This document shows, one piece after another, positions 6,546 to 15,155 of a DNA stretch of 18,655 nt. Source of the stretch: UBA11606 sp039815945 (GTDB lineage Bacteria > Actinomycetota > Acidimicrobiia > Acidimicrobiales > Aldehydirespiratoraceae); assembly GCA_039815945.1 (NCBI GenBank), contig JBCBYI010000061.1, forward strand, positions 1 to 18,655, read 5' to 3'. Each line of letters opens with the position of its first letter. Position 1 is the first letter of the stretch. A program made the translations under genes and the position numbers. The notes below the pieces were generated by a model. It did no database searches, was not told the DNA's origin, and saw only the letters and a program-made list of their open reading frames with translations.

Positions 6546-9308
6546 GTGCGGGTACCACGAGCAATCGGACGGGCAGGGATCGGGCTGATCGCCCTCGGAG
6601 CCGCGTTCGCCGCCGGTACGGCGACCGCCGGATCGACGGAGCCGGCCCCGATCGAACTCCACGCGGCGGTGTGGTCGGCCGGCGTGGCCGATTCGATGTT
6701 GCTCGCCGAGCCCGAACTCAGCGAGAACCCGTTCGCCGTGCTCGTGCGGTTCGCCCCCGACGCCGACGGCGATCTCGTCGATGCGACCCTGGCGCCGATC
6801 GCGGGTCGGGTGGTCGACGCTCACGTCGTCGACGACGGTGCGACCGTGCACGTCGTCGAGACGCGAGCGGGCATCGACGCTGCCCTGCTACACCTCCGAC
6901 GGAGCCCGTTCGTCGTCGCGGCCGAACCCGACCGGGTCGTGGTGGTCGACGCCCTCACCGACGACACCCACATCGGGCGGCTCTGGGGACTCGACGGATC
7001 CGCGGGCGTCGGGATCGAGTCGGCGTGGGCCGACAGCGTCGACGCCACCACGGTCGTCGTCGGTGTCATCGACTCCGGCGTGCAGACCGACCATCCCGAC
7101 CTCGCCTCGGTGATGTGGACCAACCCGGGCGAGATCCCCGACAACGGCATCGACGACGACGCCAACGGCAAGATCGACGACGTACACGGCTGGGACTGGG
7201 TCGATGACGACGCCGACCCGGGCGACCCGAACGGTCACGGCACCCACGTCGCCGGCACGATCGGCGCAGTGCAGGGCAACGCCCTCGGGGTCGCCGGCGT
7301 GGCGACCAACGTCGAGATCATGGCGCTCCGCTTCCTCAACGCCCAGGGGAGCGGCTACACCTCGGACGCGATCGCCGCGCTGACCTACGCCCTCGACCAC
7401 GACGTCGTCATCACCAACAACTCGTGGGGTGGCGGCAGCTACAGCTGGACCCTCTCCAACCTGATCGGCGGGGCCACCGACCATCTCTTCGTCGCCGCGG
7501 CCGGCAACTCCGCGCTCGACCTCGACGTCGGCCCGCGGTACCCCGCCGGCTACTCGGCCTCGAACATCTTGAGTGTCGCCTCGCACGACTCCGACGCTGA
7601 CCGCTCGTCCTTCTCCAACCACGGCCTCACGCTCGTCGACGTGTCCGCCCCCGGACGGTCGATCTACTCGACGCTGCCCGACGACCGATACGGCTGGAAG
7701 TCCGGCACGTCGATGGCGACACCCCATGTCGCCGGCGTCGCCGCGCTGATCGTCGGCATCGATCCGACGGTGACCCCCGTCGAGGTGATCGACCTGATCG
7801 AGCGCACATCGCGCTGGGACGACGCCTCGATCATCGGCACGACCCGCTCTGGTGGCCATCTCGACGCGGGCCGAGCGGTCCTCGCCGCGCAACCGACGGC
7901 TCCGTCGATCGACATCGACGCAACCGAGGCGAGCGCGCTGATCGGGACGCCCATCGCCCTGGCCGTGGAGGCCGAAGACGTCGACGGCGGCGACCTCGGT
8001 GACGACGTCGTGTGGTACGTCGAGTCGCTCGACGGCGCATTCGACGGCGCAGCGATGGCCACCGGTGCGGACTTCGCCATCACGGTGTCCGAGCCGACTC
8101 GGATCCGGATCCGGGCCGAGGTGACCGACGGCTCGGGGAACTGGAACGTCGACACGCGGGTGATCTCGGTCGTCGCGGGCGCTCCGTCGGCTCCGCTCGC
8201 CGTGCAGGTCGAGGCCGGCGACAGCCTGATCGGCGTGTCGTGGACCTCACCCGAGGACGATGGTGGGGCCGACATCGACGGCTACACCGCGACCGCCTCG
8301 CCGGGCGGCGCCTCCTGCGTCGCCACCGGTACCTCGTGCCTGATCTTCGGCGTGGGCAACGGCATCGAGTACACGGTGTCGGTCGTCGCGCACAACACCG
8401 CGGGCGCCAGCTCTGCGTCGGCGGCGTCGGAACCGGTCGTCCCGGTCACCACGCCGGGCATTCCCCAGGCCATCACCGCGGTCGGTGGCGACGAGTCGGT
8501 ATCGATCTCGTGGGCCCCACCCCTCGACGACGGCGGGACGCCCGTCACGGGCTACGAAGTGCTCATCGCTCCCAGCGGACTCGGTTGCGTCACGACCGAC
8601 ACGACCTGCGTGATCGAGGGGCTGGTGAACGGTGACAGCTACGAGGTGTTCGTTTGGGCGGTGAACGCCGTCGGATCGAGTGCACCGGGTTCCGGGGGCG
8701 CGGTCGTCCCCGAGCCCGACCACATCCGATGCGAGGCCACCGTCGCCAGCTCGTCGTTCGTCGACCTCCCGGCGACGTCGTTCGCAGTCGCCGACGTCGA
8801 GTGCCTTCGGGTGCTCGGCATCACCAACGGCACGTCGTCGACGACCTACTCGCCAGGGGAGCGGGTCACCCGCGAGCAGATGGCGGCGTTTCTCGCCCGC
8901 CTGTATCGGCAGGTGTCCGGCGACCTCTGCGCCCCCGACGGCTCGTCGTTCGCCGATCTCGCATCGACCTCGTTCGCCCGGGCCGACGTCGAATGCTTGC
9001 GCGAGCTCGGCATCACCAACGGCACCTCGGCCACGACCTACTCCCCGGGCGTGTCGGTGACCCGGGAACAGATGGCGGCGTTCCTCGCCCGGCTGTACCG
9101 CGAGATCACCGGGGAGGCGTGCGCACCGTCGACCTCGACGTTCGACGACGTCGCCGGCTGGTCGTTCGCCCGAACCGACGTCGAGTGCCTCGTCGCCTTG
9201 GGGATCACCAACGGCACCTCGGCCACGACCTACTCGCCGGGGGCCGAGGTCAGCCGCGAGCAGATGGCGGCGTTCCTCGGTCGGCTCTACCGGGCGATCA
9301 CCGCCTGA
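6546..9308 (+). CDS. Secreted subtilisin-like (S8) protease with FN3 and SLH-like domains
   Basis: A 920-residue exported serine protease. A signal peptide (basic start, hydrophobic 10-23, likely cleavage near residue 30) is followed by a propeptide-like region (about 55-135). The S8 catalytic domain (about 145-450) has D176 in VIDSGV, H231 in GHGTHVAG, oxyanion N321 in AAGN and S389 in SGTSMATPHVAG, so it looks active. The acidic segment 199-226 (DNGIDDDANGKIDD and onward) resembles a Ca-binding insertion. Residues 455-545 may form an Ig-like beta domain. Two FN3 domains follow (about 547-633 and 636-722), each with a CX6C pair (C591/C598, C681/C688). Three SLH-like repeats (about 738-917) end the protein and probably attach it to the cell wall or S-layer. 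The GTG start at 6546 is the only start that keeps the signal peptide; no strong ribosome-binding site is visible. Confidence 0.92.
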   Translation: MRVPRAIGRAGIGLIALGAAFAAGTATAGSTEPAPIELHAAVWSAGVADSMLLAEPELSENPFAVLVRFAPDADGDLVDATLAPIAGRVVDAHVVDDGATVHVVETRAGIDAALLHLRRSPFVVAAEPDRVVVVDALTDDTHIGRLWGLDGSAGVGIESAWADSVDATTVVVGVIDSGVQTDHPDLASVMWTNPGEIPDNGIDDDANGKIDDVHGWDWVDDDADPGDPNGHGTHVAGTIGAVQGNALGVAGVATNVEIMALRFLNAQGSGYTSDAIAALTYALDHDVVITNNSWGGGSYSWTLSNLIGGATDHLFVAAAGNSALDLDVGPRYPAGYSASNILSVASHDSDADRSSFSNHGLTLVDVSAPGRSIYSTLPDDRYGWKSGTSMATPHVAGVAALIVGIDPTVTPVEVIDLIERTSRWDDASIIGTTRSGGHLDAGRAVLAAQPTAPSIDIDATEASALIGTPIALAVEAEDVDGGDLGDDVVWYVESLDGAFDGAAMATGADFAITVSEPTRIRIRAEVTDGSGNWNVDTRVISVVAGAPSAPLAVQVEAGDSLIGVSWTSPEDDGGADIDGYTATASPGGASCVATGTSCLIFGVGNGIEYTVSVVAHNTAGASSASAASEPVVPVTTPGIPQAITAVGGDESVSISWAPPLDDGGTPVTGYEVLIAPSGLGCVTTDTTCVIEGLVNGDSYEVFVWAVNAVGSSAPGSGGAVVPEPDHIRCEATVASSSFVDLPATSFAVADVECLRVLGITNGTSSTTYSPGERVTREQMAAFLARLYRQVSGDLCAPDGSSFADLASTSFARADVECLRELGITNGTSATTYSPGVSVTREQMAAFLARLYREITGEACAPSTSTFDDVAGWSFARTDVECLVALGITNGTSATTYSPGAEVSREQMAAFLGRLYRAITA
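8757..9296 (+). repeat. Three SLH-like repeats with exact 192-bp period
   Basis: The block G-I-T-N-G-T-S starts at 8817, 9009 and 9201, exactly 192 bases (64 codons) apart. Each unit contains VECL...LGITNGTS.TTYSPG...REQMAAFL.RLYR. Units two and three are nearly identical in DNA around the ITNGTSATTYS core, consistent with recent duplication or gene conversion. Each unit has a Cys pair (C729/C753, C795/C817, C859/C881; spacing 24, 22, 22), suggesting one disulfide per repeat. Confidence 0.85.
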
Positions 9309-9324
9309 CGGTCGGCCCGATGCG

Positions 9325-10683
9325 TCAGCGGCCGGCCGTGCCGCCTCCGCGACGAGCGGCTCGGGCCACGGCGTGGGCCGCCACCCTCGGGTCGTCGACC
9401 CGGCTGATCGTGAGGCGGATGTGCGCGTCGTCGGCGCGGCCGACGACGAACGGTTCGCCCGGTGCGGCGCCGATGCCCGCGGCCGCGAGCGCCACGACGG
9501 CGTCGCGTTCGTCGTCGACCGGGACCCACACGTTGAGTCCGGATCGTCCCGCGTCGACCTCGACGCCGGCGGATCGGAGCTCGTCGACAAAGGCGTTGCG
9601 GCGTCGGAGATAGGCGGACTCCGCCTGCTCGACGGAAGCGTCGGCGGCCGGGTCGGTCAGGAGGCCGAGCAGGACCCGCTGGAGGAGGCGAGAGGTCCAC
9701 GACGGGCCGAGCTGTCGCCGTCGGACCATGGCGTCGATGATCTCGACGGGCCCTCCCACGGCAGCGAGTCGCAGGTCGGGTCCGTGGGACTTGGAGAAGC
9801 TGTGGACGTGAACGGTCGAGTCGGGTCGGTGCACGCCGAGGCTGTGCAACGGCGCACCGGCGACCATCCCGGAGTGGTCGTCTTCGATCACGAGCACACC
9901 GGCCTCGGCGAGCAGTTCGGCGAGTCGGGCGGCTCGGGCTTCGCTGATCGCGACGCCGGTCGGGTTGTGCGCACGCGGTTGGAAGATCGCGACGGTGGGC
10001 TCGTGGGCCAGTGCCGCCACGACGGCGTCGACGTCGGGGCCCTCGTCGTCGACCGGCACACCGATGACGTCGGCGCCGGCGAGTTCGAGCATGTCGAGGA
10101 TCGGCGGGAAGGTCGGGTTCTCCACGATCACCCGGTCGCCGTAGGCGACGGTGGTGTCGATCAGGCGATCGAGGGCGTCCTGGGCGCCGTCGAGGAGGGT
10201 GATGCGCCCGGCATCGAAGGGCCACCGGCGACGGAGTTCCACCTCGAGCGCGGGGATGACGGGCCGGTCGAGATAGCTGGTCACCTGATGCTGATCGGTT
10301 GCCTGCAGGAGCGCGTCGCCGAGGTCGGGGAGCAGCGCCGGGTCGGGCGTGCCGGTCGACAGGTCGACGGCGAGGGCACCGGGTTCGACCGGGACGTGCC
10401 ATGCCCGCTCGCCCGTGCCGGCGCGGTCGGGCCGCACGGTCGTCCCCCGCCGGCGGTCGGTGTGGATGACTCCCCGGGAGCGCAAGATCCGCCACGAGTC
10501 GCTTACCGTGCTGGCGCTCACGCCCAACTCGGTGGCCAGGCTCCGCACGGTCGGCAGGGGCGTGCCGGCGGGGAGTGGGACCTGCCGGATGTGGCGGGCG
10601 ATCGACGAGGCGATCTCCTCGGCGGTGCGGCCCTCGACGGCCGCCGCCAGGTCGGTGCTGCTGGGGGCAGCGAGATCGCTCAC
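9325..10683 (-). CDS. MocR-type regulator (GntR winged helix fused to aminotransferase-like domain)
   Basis: A 452-residue PLP-binding transcription regulator. Residues 20-85 form a GntR winged helix-turn-helix (LPTVRSLATELGVSASTVS at 43-61, then the wing near RRRGTTV). Residues 105-445 are a fold-type I aminotransferase-like domain with HNPTG (N240), EDDHSG (D268/D269, PLP ring-nitrogen region) and the Schiff-base lysine K298 in SFSKSHG. Known relatives such as GabR sense an amino acid through PLP and control a divergent catabolic gene. Here the divergent gene is an aminotransferase, so its amine substrate is the likely inducer. The GTG at 10683 is chosen because it begins just before the HTH and sits seven bases after a TATACA box; reading further upstream runs through the intergenic region. 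The 3' end faces the protease gene with a 16-base gap. Confidence 0.9.
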   Translation of the reverse strand: MSDLAAPSSTDLAAAVEGRTAEEIASSIARHIRQVPLPAGTPLPTVRSLATELGVSASTVSDSWRILRSRGVIHTDRRRGTTVRPDRAGTGERAWHVPVEPGALAVDLSTGTPDPALLPDLGDALLQATDQHQVTSYLDRPVIPALEVELRRRWPFDAGRITLLDGAQDALDRLIDTTVAYGDRVIVENPTFPPILDMLELAGADVIGVPVDDEGPDVDAVVAALAHEPTVAIFQPRAHNPTGVAISEARAARLAELLAEAGVLVIEDDHSGMVAGAPLHSLGVHRPDSTVHVHSFSKSHGPDLRLAAVGGPVEIIDAMVRRRQLGPSWTSRLLQRVLLGLLTDPAADASVEQAESAYLRRRNAFVDELRSAGVEVDAGRSGLNVWVPVDDERDAVVALAAAGIGAAPGEPFVVGRADDAHIRLTISRVDDPRVAAHAVARAARRGGGTAGR

Positions 10684-10688
10684 GATTC

Positions 10689-10703
10689 TTTGTATAGAAC
10701 AAA
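10689..10703. promoter_or_regulatory. Inverted repeat, candidate MocR operator
   Basis: TTTGT (10689-10693) and ACAAA (10699-10703) form an inverted repeat with a 5-base spacer. It is A/T-rich in very GC-rich surroundings and covers the regulator's own -10 box. Relative to the predicted aminotransferase start it lies at about -58 to -44. CTTTG (10688-10692) and CAAAG (10722-10726) form a second, wider inverted pair. Confidence 0.45.
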
Positions 10704-10720
10704 CAGACGCTTGTGCGCAA
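10691..10720 (-). promoter_or_regulatory. Candidate promoter of the MocR-type regulator
   Basis: On the minus strand TTGCGC (10720-10715) and TATACA (10696-10691) are separated by 18 bases. The -10 box ends seven bases before the GTG at 10683, so the transcript would be leaderless or nearly so. The -35 box lies inside the near-palindrome TTGTGCGCAA. Confidence 0.45.
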
Positions 10721-10739
10721 TCAAAGTGCGCTGCAGAAT
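10711..10739 (+). promoter_or_regulatory. Candidate promoter of the aminotransferase-mmsA operon
   Basis: TTGTGC (10711-10716) and CAGAAT (10734-10739) are 17 bases apart; the -10 box ends seven bases before the ATG at 10747, again predicting a leaderless mRNA. Both boxes are imperfect (three and four of six consensus bases), as expected for a promoter needing an activator. Confidence 0.38.
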
Positions 10740-10746
10740 CGCAGCC

Positions 10747-12069
10747 ATGGAAACGACCACCCTCGACCCGACGTCCGTCGATGCGGCGCTGCTCGAGCGC
10801 TACCGCAATGTGCTTCCGTCCTTCGTGAAGCCGATGCTCGCCGAGCCGATCTCGATCGATCACGGCGAGGGCAGCTACGTCTTCTCCGTCGGCGGTGATC
10901 GCTACCTCGACTTCTTCGGCGGTGTGCTCACCACCATGATCGGGCACAACCATCCGAAGGTCACCGCGGCGGTGCAGGCCCAGGCGGCCAAGGTGATGCA
11001 CACGTCGACGCTCTACCTCAACGAGCCGATGATCGAGCTCGCCGAGCGCATCTGCGGGCTGTCGGGCATCCCCGACGCCCGGGTGTTCTTCACCGCGTCG
11101 GGCTCTGAGGCAAACGACACCGCCCTCCTGCTCGCCACCAGCTACCGCAAGAGCAATCAGGTGCTGGCGATGCGCAACAGCTATCACGGCCGATCCTTCA
11201 CCACCCAGGCGATCACCTCGCACAGTTCGTGGTCGTCGACCGCCGTCTCCGGGCTCGACGTGCACTTCGTCCAGGGCGGCTATCGGCTCCGCAGCCCGTT
11301 CCGCGAACTCGACGACGCCGCCTTCACCGAGGCCTGCGTCGAAGATCTCGCGCAGATGCTCGACATGGTGTCGGCCGGCGATGTCGCCTGCCTGATCGCC
11401 GAGCCGATCCAGGGGGTCGGTGGATTCGCCACTCCGCCCGACGGCTTCTTCGGTGCGTTCAAGAAGGAGCTCGACGCCCGCGGCATCCTGCTCATCTCCG
11501 ACGAGGTCCAGACCGGGTGGGGTCGTACGGGTGAGCACTTCTGGGGCTACCAGGCCCACGACACCGTTCCCGACATGTTGACCTTCGCCAAGGGGGTGGG
11601 CAACGGCGCCGCCCTCGCCGGCGTCGTGGCCCGCGCCGAGATCATGGACACGATCGAGGTCGCGTCGTTCTCGACCTTCGGCGGCAATCCGCTCTCCGCC
11701 GCCGCCGGCAACGCCACCCTCCAGGCGCTCGAGGACGAGGACATGCAGGCCAACGCCCTTGTCCGCGGCCGCCAACTCGCGGCCGGCCTCGCCGCGGCGG
11801 TCGAGGCCAACGATTGGATCGCCGAGCTGCGCGGCAAGGGCCTGATGCAGGCCCTCGAGTTCGTGCACAGCGGCTCCAACGAGGCCGACGCGGCGACGGC
11901 CGCCGAGTTCCTCGAGCGCTGCCGCGACCACGGCCTGCTCGTTGGCAAGGGCGGCCTCTATGGCAACGTCATCCGCATCGCCCCGATGCTGAACGTCACC
12001 GACACCGAGATGGACGACGCCATCACCGCCATGCTCGCCGCCATCGACGACATCAACGCCAACCGCTGA
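10747..12069 (+). CDS. Class III (omega) aminotransferase, AGXT2 / beta-alanine transaminase-like
   Basis: A 440-residue PLP-dependent aminotransferase of the ornithine/GABA aminotransferase class. Motifs: FFTASGSEAND (114-124), SYHGRS (145-150), IAEPIQGVGG (217-226), SDEVQTGWGRTGEHFWG with D252 contacting the PLP ring, the Schiff-base lysine K282 in FAKGVGNG, and FSTFGGNPLS. The EHFWG.Q.HD..PD and FGGNPLS blocks are most like AGXT2-type enzymes, which use alanine, beta-alanine or 3-aminoisobutyrate with glyoxylate or pyruvate. A methylmalonate-semialdehyde dehydrogenase gene 25 bases downstream accepts just the semialdehydes such a transaminase would make, favouring beta-alanine or 3-aminoisobutyrate over GABA. 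The ATG at 10747 is the first start after the divergent promoters, and no Shine-Dalgarno site precedes it. Confidence 0.9.
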   Translation: METTTLDPTSVDAALLERYRNVLPSFVKPMLAEPISIDHGEGSYVFSVGGDRYLDFFGGVLTTMIGHNHPKVTAAVQAQAAKVMHTSTLYLNEPMIELAERICGLSGIPDARVFFTASGSEANDTALLLATSYRKSNQVLAMRNSYHGRSFTTQAITSHSSWSSTAVSGLDVHFVQGGYRLRSPFRELDDAAFTEACVEDLAQMLDMVSAGDVACLIAEPIQGVGGFATPPDGFFGAFKKELDARGILLISDEVQTGWGRTGEHFWGYQAHDTVPDMLTFAKGVGNGAALAGVVARAEIMDTIEVASFSTFGGNPLSAAAGNATLQALEDEDMQANALVRGRQLAAGLAAAVEANDWIAELRGKGLMQALEFVHSGSNEADAATAAEFLERCRDHGLLVGKGGLYGNVIRIAPMLNVTDTEMDDAITAMLAAIDDINANR

Positions 12070-12094
12070 CCGCCCCGAAGAGAGACACACGATC

Positions 12095-13588
<1,494 letters not shown>

Positions 13589-13660
13589 GTTTTCAGCCGC
13601 CGAGGGTGCGGCGTACCTCTGAGCGAGACGGGCGCCCCCGAACGTGATTTGCTGGAGGAC

Positions 13661-14692
13661 ATGACATCCCCCCGTCCGCTCGGATCGAGCGGTCTCTCGG
13701 TCTCCACCCTCGGCCTCGGCACGATGACCTTCGGCGTCGAGTCCGACGAGACCGTCGCCCACCAGCAGCTCGACACCTTCCACGCCGCAGGCGGCACCTT
13801 CATCGACACCGCCGACGTCTACGGCGCAGGCGAGTCCGAACGCATCGTCGGGCGCTGGCTGGCCGACCGCCGCCCCGACGACATCGTCCTCGCGACCAAG
13901 GGGCGGTTCGCGCCGCCCGCCGGGTCGAGCGGTGCGTCTCGTCGTTCGCTCACCCGGTCGGTCGACGCCAGCCTGGACCGGCTCGGTGTCGACGCGATCG
14001 ACCTCTACTTCGTGCACGGCTGGGATGACGAGGTGCCCGTCGACGAGACGCTCGCGACCCTCACCGACCTCGTCGCCGCCGGCAAGTTGCACCACATCGG
14101 CTGGTCGAACGTGACCGGATGGCAGCTCGCCCAGATCACCACGACGGCCGCGCTCGGCGGCTTCGTGACCCCGTGCGCCCTCCAACCGCAGTACAACCTC
14201 CTCGATCGCGGCATCGAGGTCGAGGTGATGCCGGCGGCCCTCGACGCCGGGCTGGGTCTGACGCCGTGGTCGCCGCTCGGCGGCGGCTGGCTCACCGGCA
14301 AGTACCGGCGCGACGCCCGCCCGACCGGCGCGTCACGTCTGGGCGAGGATCCGAACCGGGGTGTCGAGGCCTACGACACCCGCAACGTCGATCGGACCTG
14401 GTCGATCCTCGACGTCGTCGGCGAGATCGCCCGCGACCATGAGCGGCCGATGGGGCATGTGGCGATCGCCTGGCTCCTCAGCCGGCCCGGAGTGTCATCG
14501 GTGCTGCTCGGTGCCCGCACGCTCGAGCAGCTGATCGACAATCTCGGCGCCGTCGATCTCGTGCTCGCGCCCGCCGAGATCGATCGGCTCACCTCGGCGA
14601 CGGCCCCGGGTCTCGCGCCGTATCCGTACGGGATGATCGAGGACTTCTGCGACGTGACCGTGTGGAAGAAACTCGGCGTCCATGGACGGTGA
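13661..14692 (+). CDS. Aldo/keto reductase
   Basis: A 343-residue cytoplasmic NADPH-dependent aldo/keto reductase with a TIM-barrel fold. The catalytic tetrad is visible as D49 (FIDTADVYG), Y54, K80 (VLATKGRF) and H119 (LYFVHGWD). GLGTMTFG (18-25) is the first strand, LQPQYNLLDR and GLTPWSPLGGGWLTGKY are the usual later blocks, and the cofactor-binding end reads SSVLLGARTLEQL. The substrate cannot be predicted. The ATG at 13661 follows TGGAGGAC; the GGAGG is only two bases from the ATG, so an in-frame TTG at 13649 is a less likely alternative. It is 72 bases after mmsA and may be co-transcribed; a 5-bp hairpin in the gap is too weak to call a terminator. Confidence 0.93.
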   Translation: MTSPRPLGSSGLSVSTLGLGTMTFGVESDETVAHQQLDTFHAAGGTFIDTADVYGAGESERIVGRWLADRRPDDIVLATKGRFAPPAGSSGASRRSLTRSVDASLDRLGVDAIDLYFVHGWDDEVPVDETLATLTDLVAAGKLHHIGWSNVTGWQLAQITTTAALGGFVTPCALQPQYNLLDRGIEVEVMPAALDAGLGLTPWSPLGGGWLTGKYRRDARPTGASRLGEDPNRGVEAYDTRNVDRTWSILDVVGEIARDHERPMGHVAIAWLLSRPGVSSVLLGARTLEQLIDNLGAVDLVLAPAEIDRLTSATAPGLAPYPYGMIEDFCDVTVWKKLGVHGR

Positions 14693-14719
14693 GGCGACCG
14701 CCGGGCGAGGCCGACAGCC

Positions 14720-15112
14720 GTGAACGTCGAGCGCTTCGACGACGACGGGGTCACCTCGGTCGTGTTCAGCGGTCCCTTCGACGGGAACGCGATGGTCGAC
14801 GCGATCATGTCGGTCCCGATCGCGCCCGACGACGTCGACGACATTGGGTCGATCATCGACCTCCGTGCCGTCGACGAGCTCGAGTTCGACCCGGTCGCGT
14901 TCGCGGGGATCGCCCGGGCGGTGCATCGCCGCTTCCCGCGGCCGGGCTCGTACCGCTACGCGATCCTCGCCGGCGATGAGGAGCAGCGCAGTCTCGCCGA
15001 ATGGATGGGCGTGACCCGCGACGTCACCGTCGTCGGCAGTGGCCCGCTTCCCGAGATCCAGGCGTTCACGTCGGTCGACGAGGCCCTGCGCTGGGTCCGG
15101 CGCGACGACTGA
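14720..15112 (+). CDS. Small protein of unknown function, possible SpoIIAA/STAS-like fold
   Basis: A 130-residue acidic protein. The predicted pattern of alternating strands and helices (SVVFSGPFDGNAMVDAIM, then IGSIIDLRAVDELEFDP, then YRYAILAGDEEQRSLAEWMG, ending VDEALRWV) resembles small single-domain SpoIIAA/STAS-like proteins. I see no catalytic or metal motif and cannot name a family with confidence. There are no cysteines, signal peptide or membrane segment. It starts at GTG 14720, 28 bases after the aldo/keto reductase stop, with GCGAGG at 14705-14710 as a weak ribosome-binding site. Codon use matches the neighbours (strong G/C at third positions), which supports it being real. Confidence 0.65.
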   Translation: MNVERFDDDGVTSVVFSGPFDGNAMVDAIMSVPIAPDDVDDIGSIIDLRAVDELEFDPVAFAGIARAVHRRFPRPGSYRYAILAGDEEQRSLAEWMGVTRDVTVVGSGPLPEIQAFTSVDEALRWVRRDD

Positions 15113-15142
15113 ACGAACGGGCGCCGCCCGGCGGTGGCGGAC

Positions 15143-15148
15143 TACGGT
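15143..15148 (+). promoter_or_regulatory. Candidate -10 box for a leaderless selenoprotein transcript
   Basis: TACGGT fits TANNNT and ends seven bases before the ATG at 15156. No Shine-Dalgarno sequence is seen between them and no clear -35 box is visible, so the gene may have its own leaderless promoter. Confidence 0.4.
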
Positions 15149-15155
15149 CTGCGTC

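Noticed and set aside
5022..6851. 600-codon minus-strand open frame opposite the aldehyde dehydrogenase
   Set aside because: Shadow of a GC-rich gene. The plus frame carries complete ALDH motifs and the minus product resembles nothing.
9373..10746. Plus-strand upstream extension of the aminotransferase frame
   Set aside because: The stretch is the antisense of the MocR-type regulator, which has clear HTH and PLP motifs. The aminotransferase family starts at the ATG at 10747.
13596..13612. Small hairpin GCCGC-N7-GCGGC after mmsA
   Set aside because: Five pairs with a seven-base loop and no T-run is expected by chance in DNA this GC-rich, so it is not listed as a terminator.
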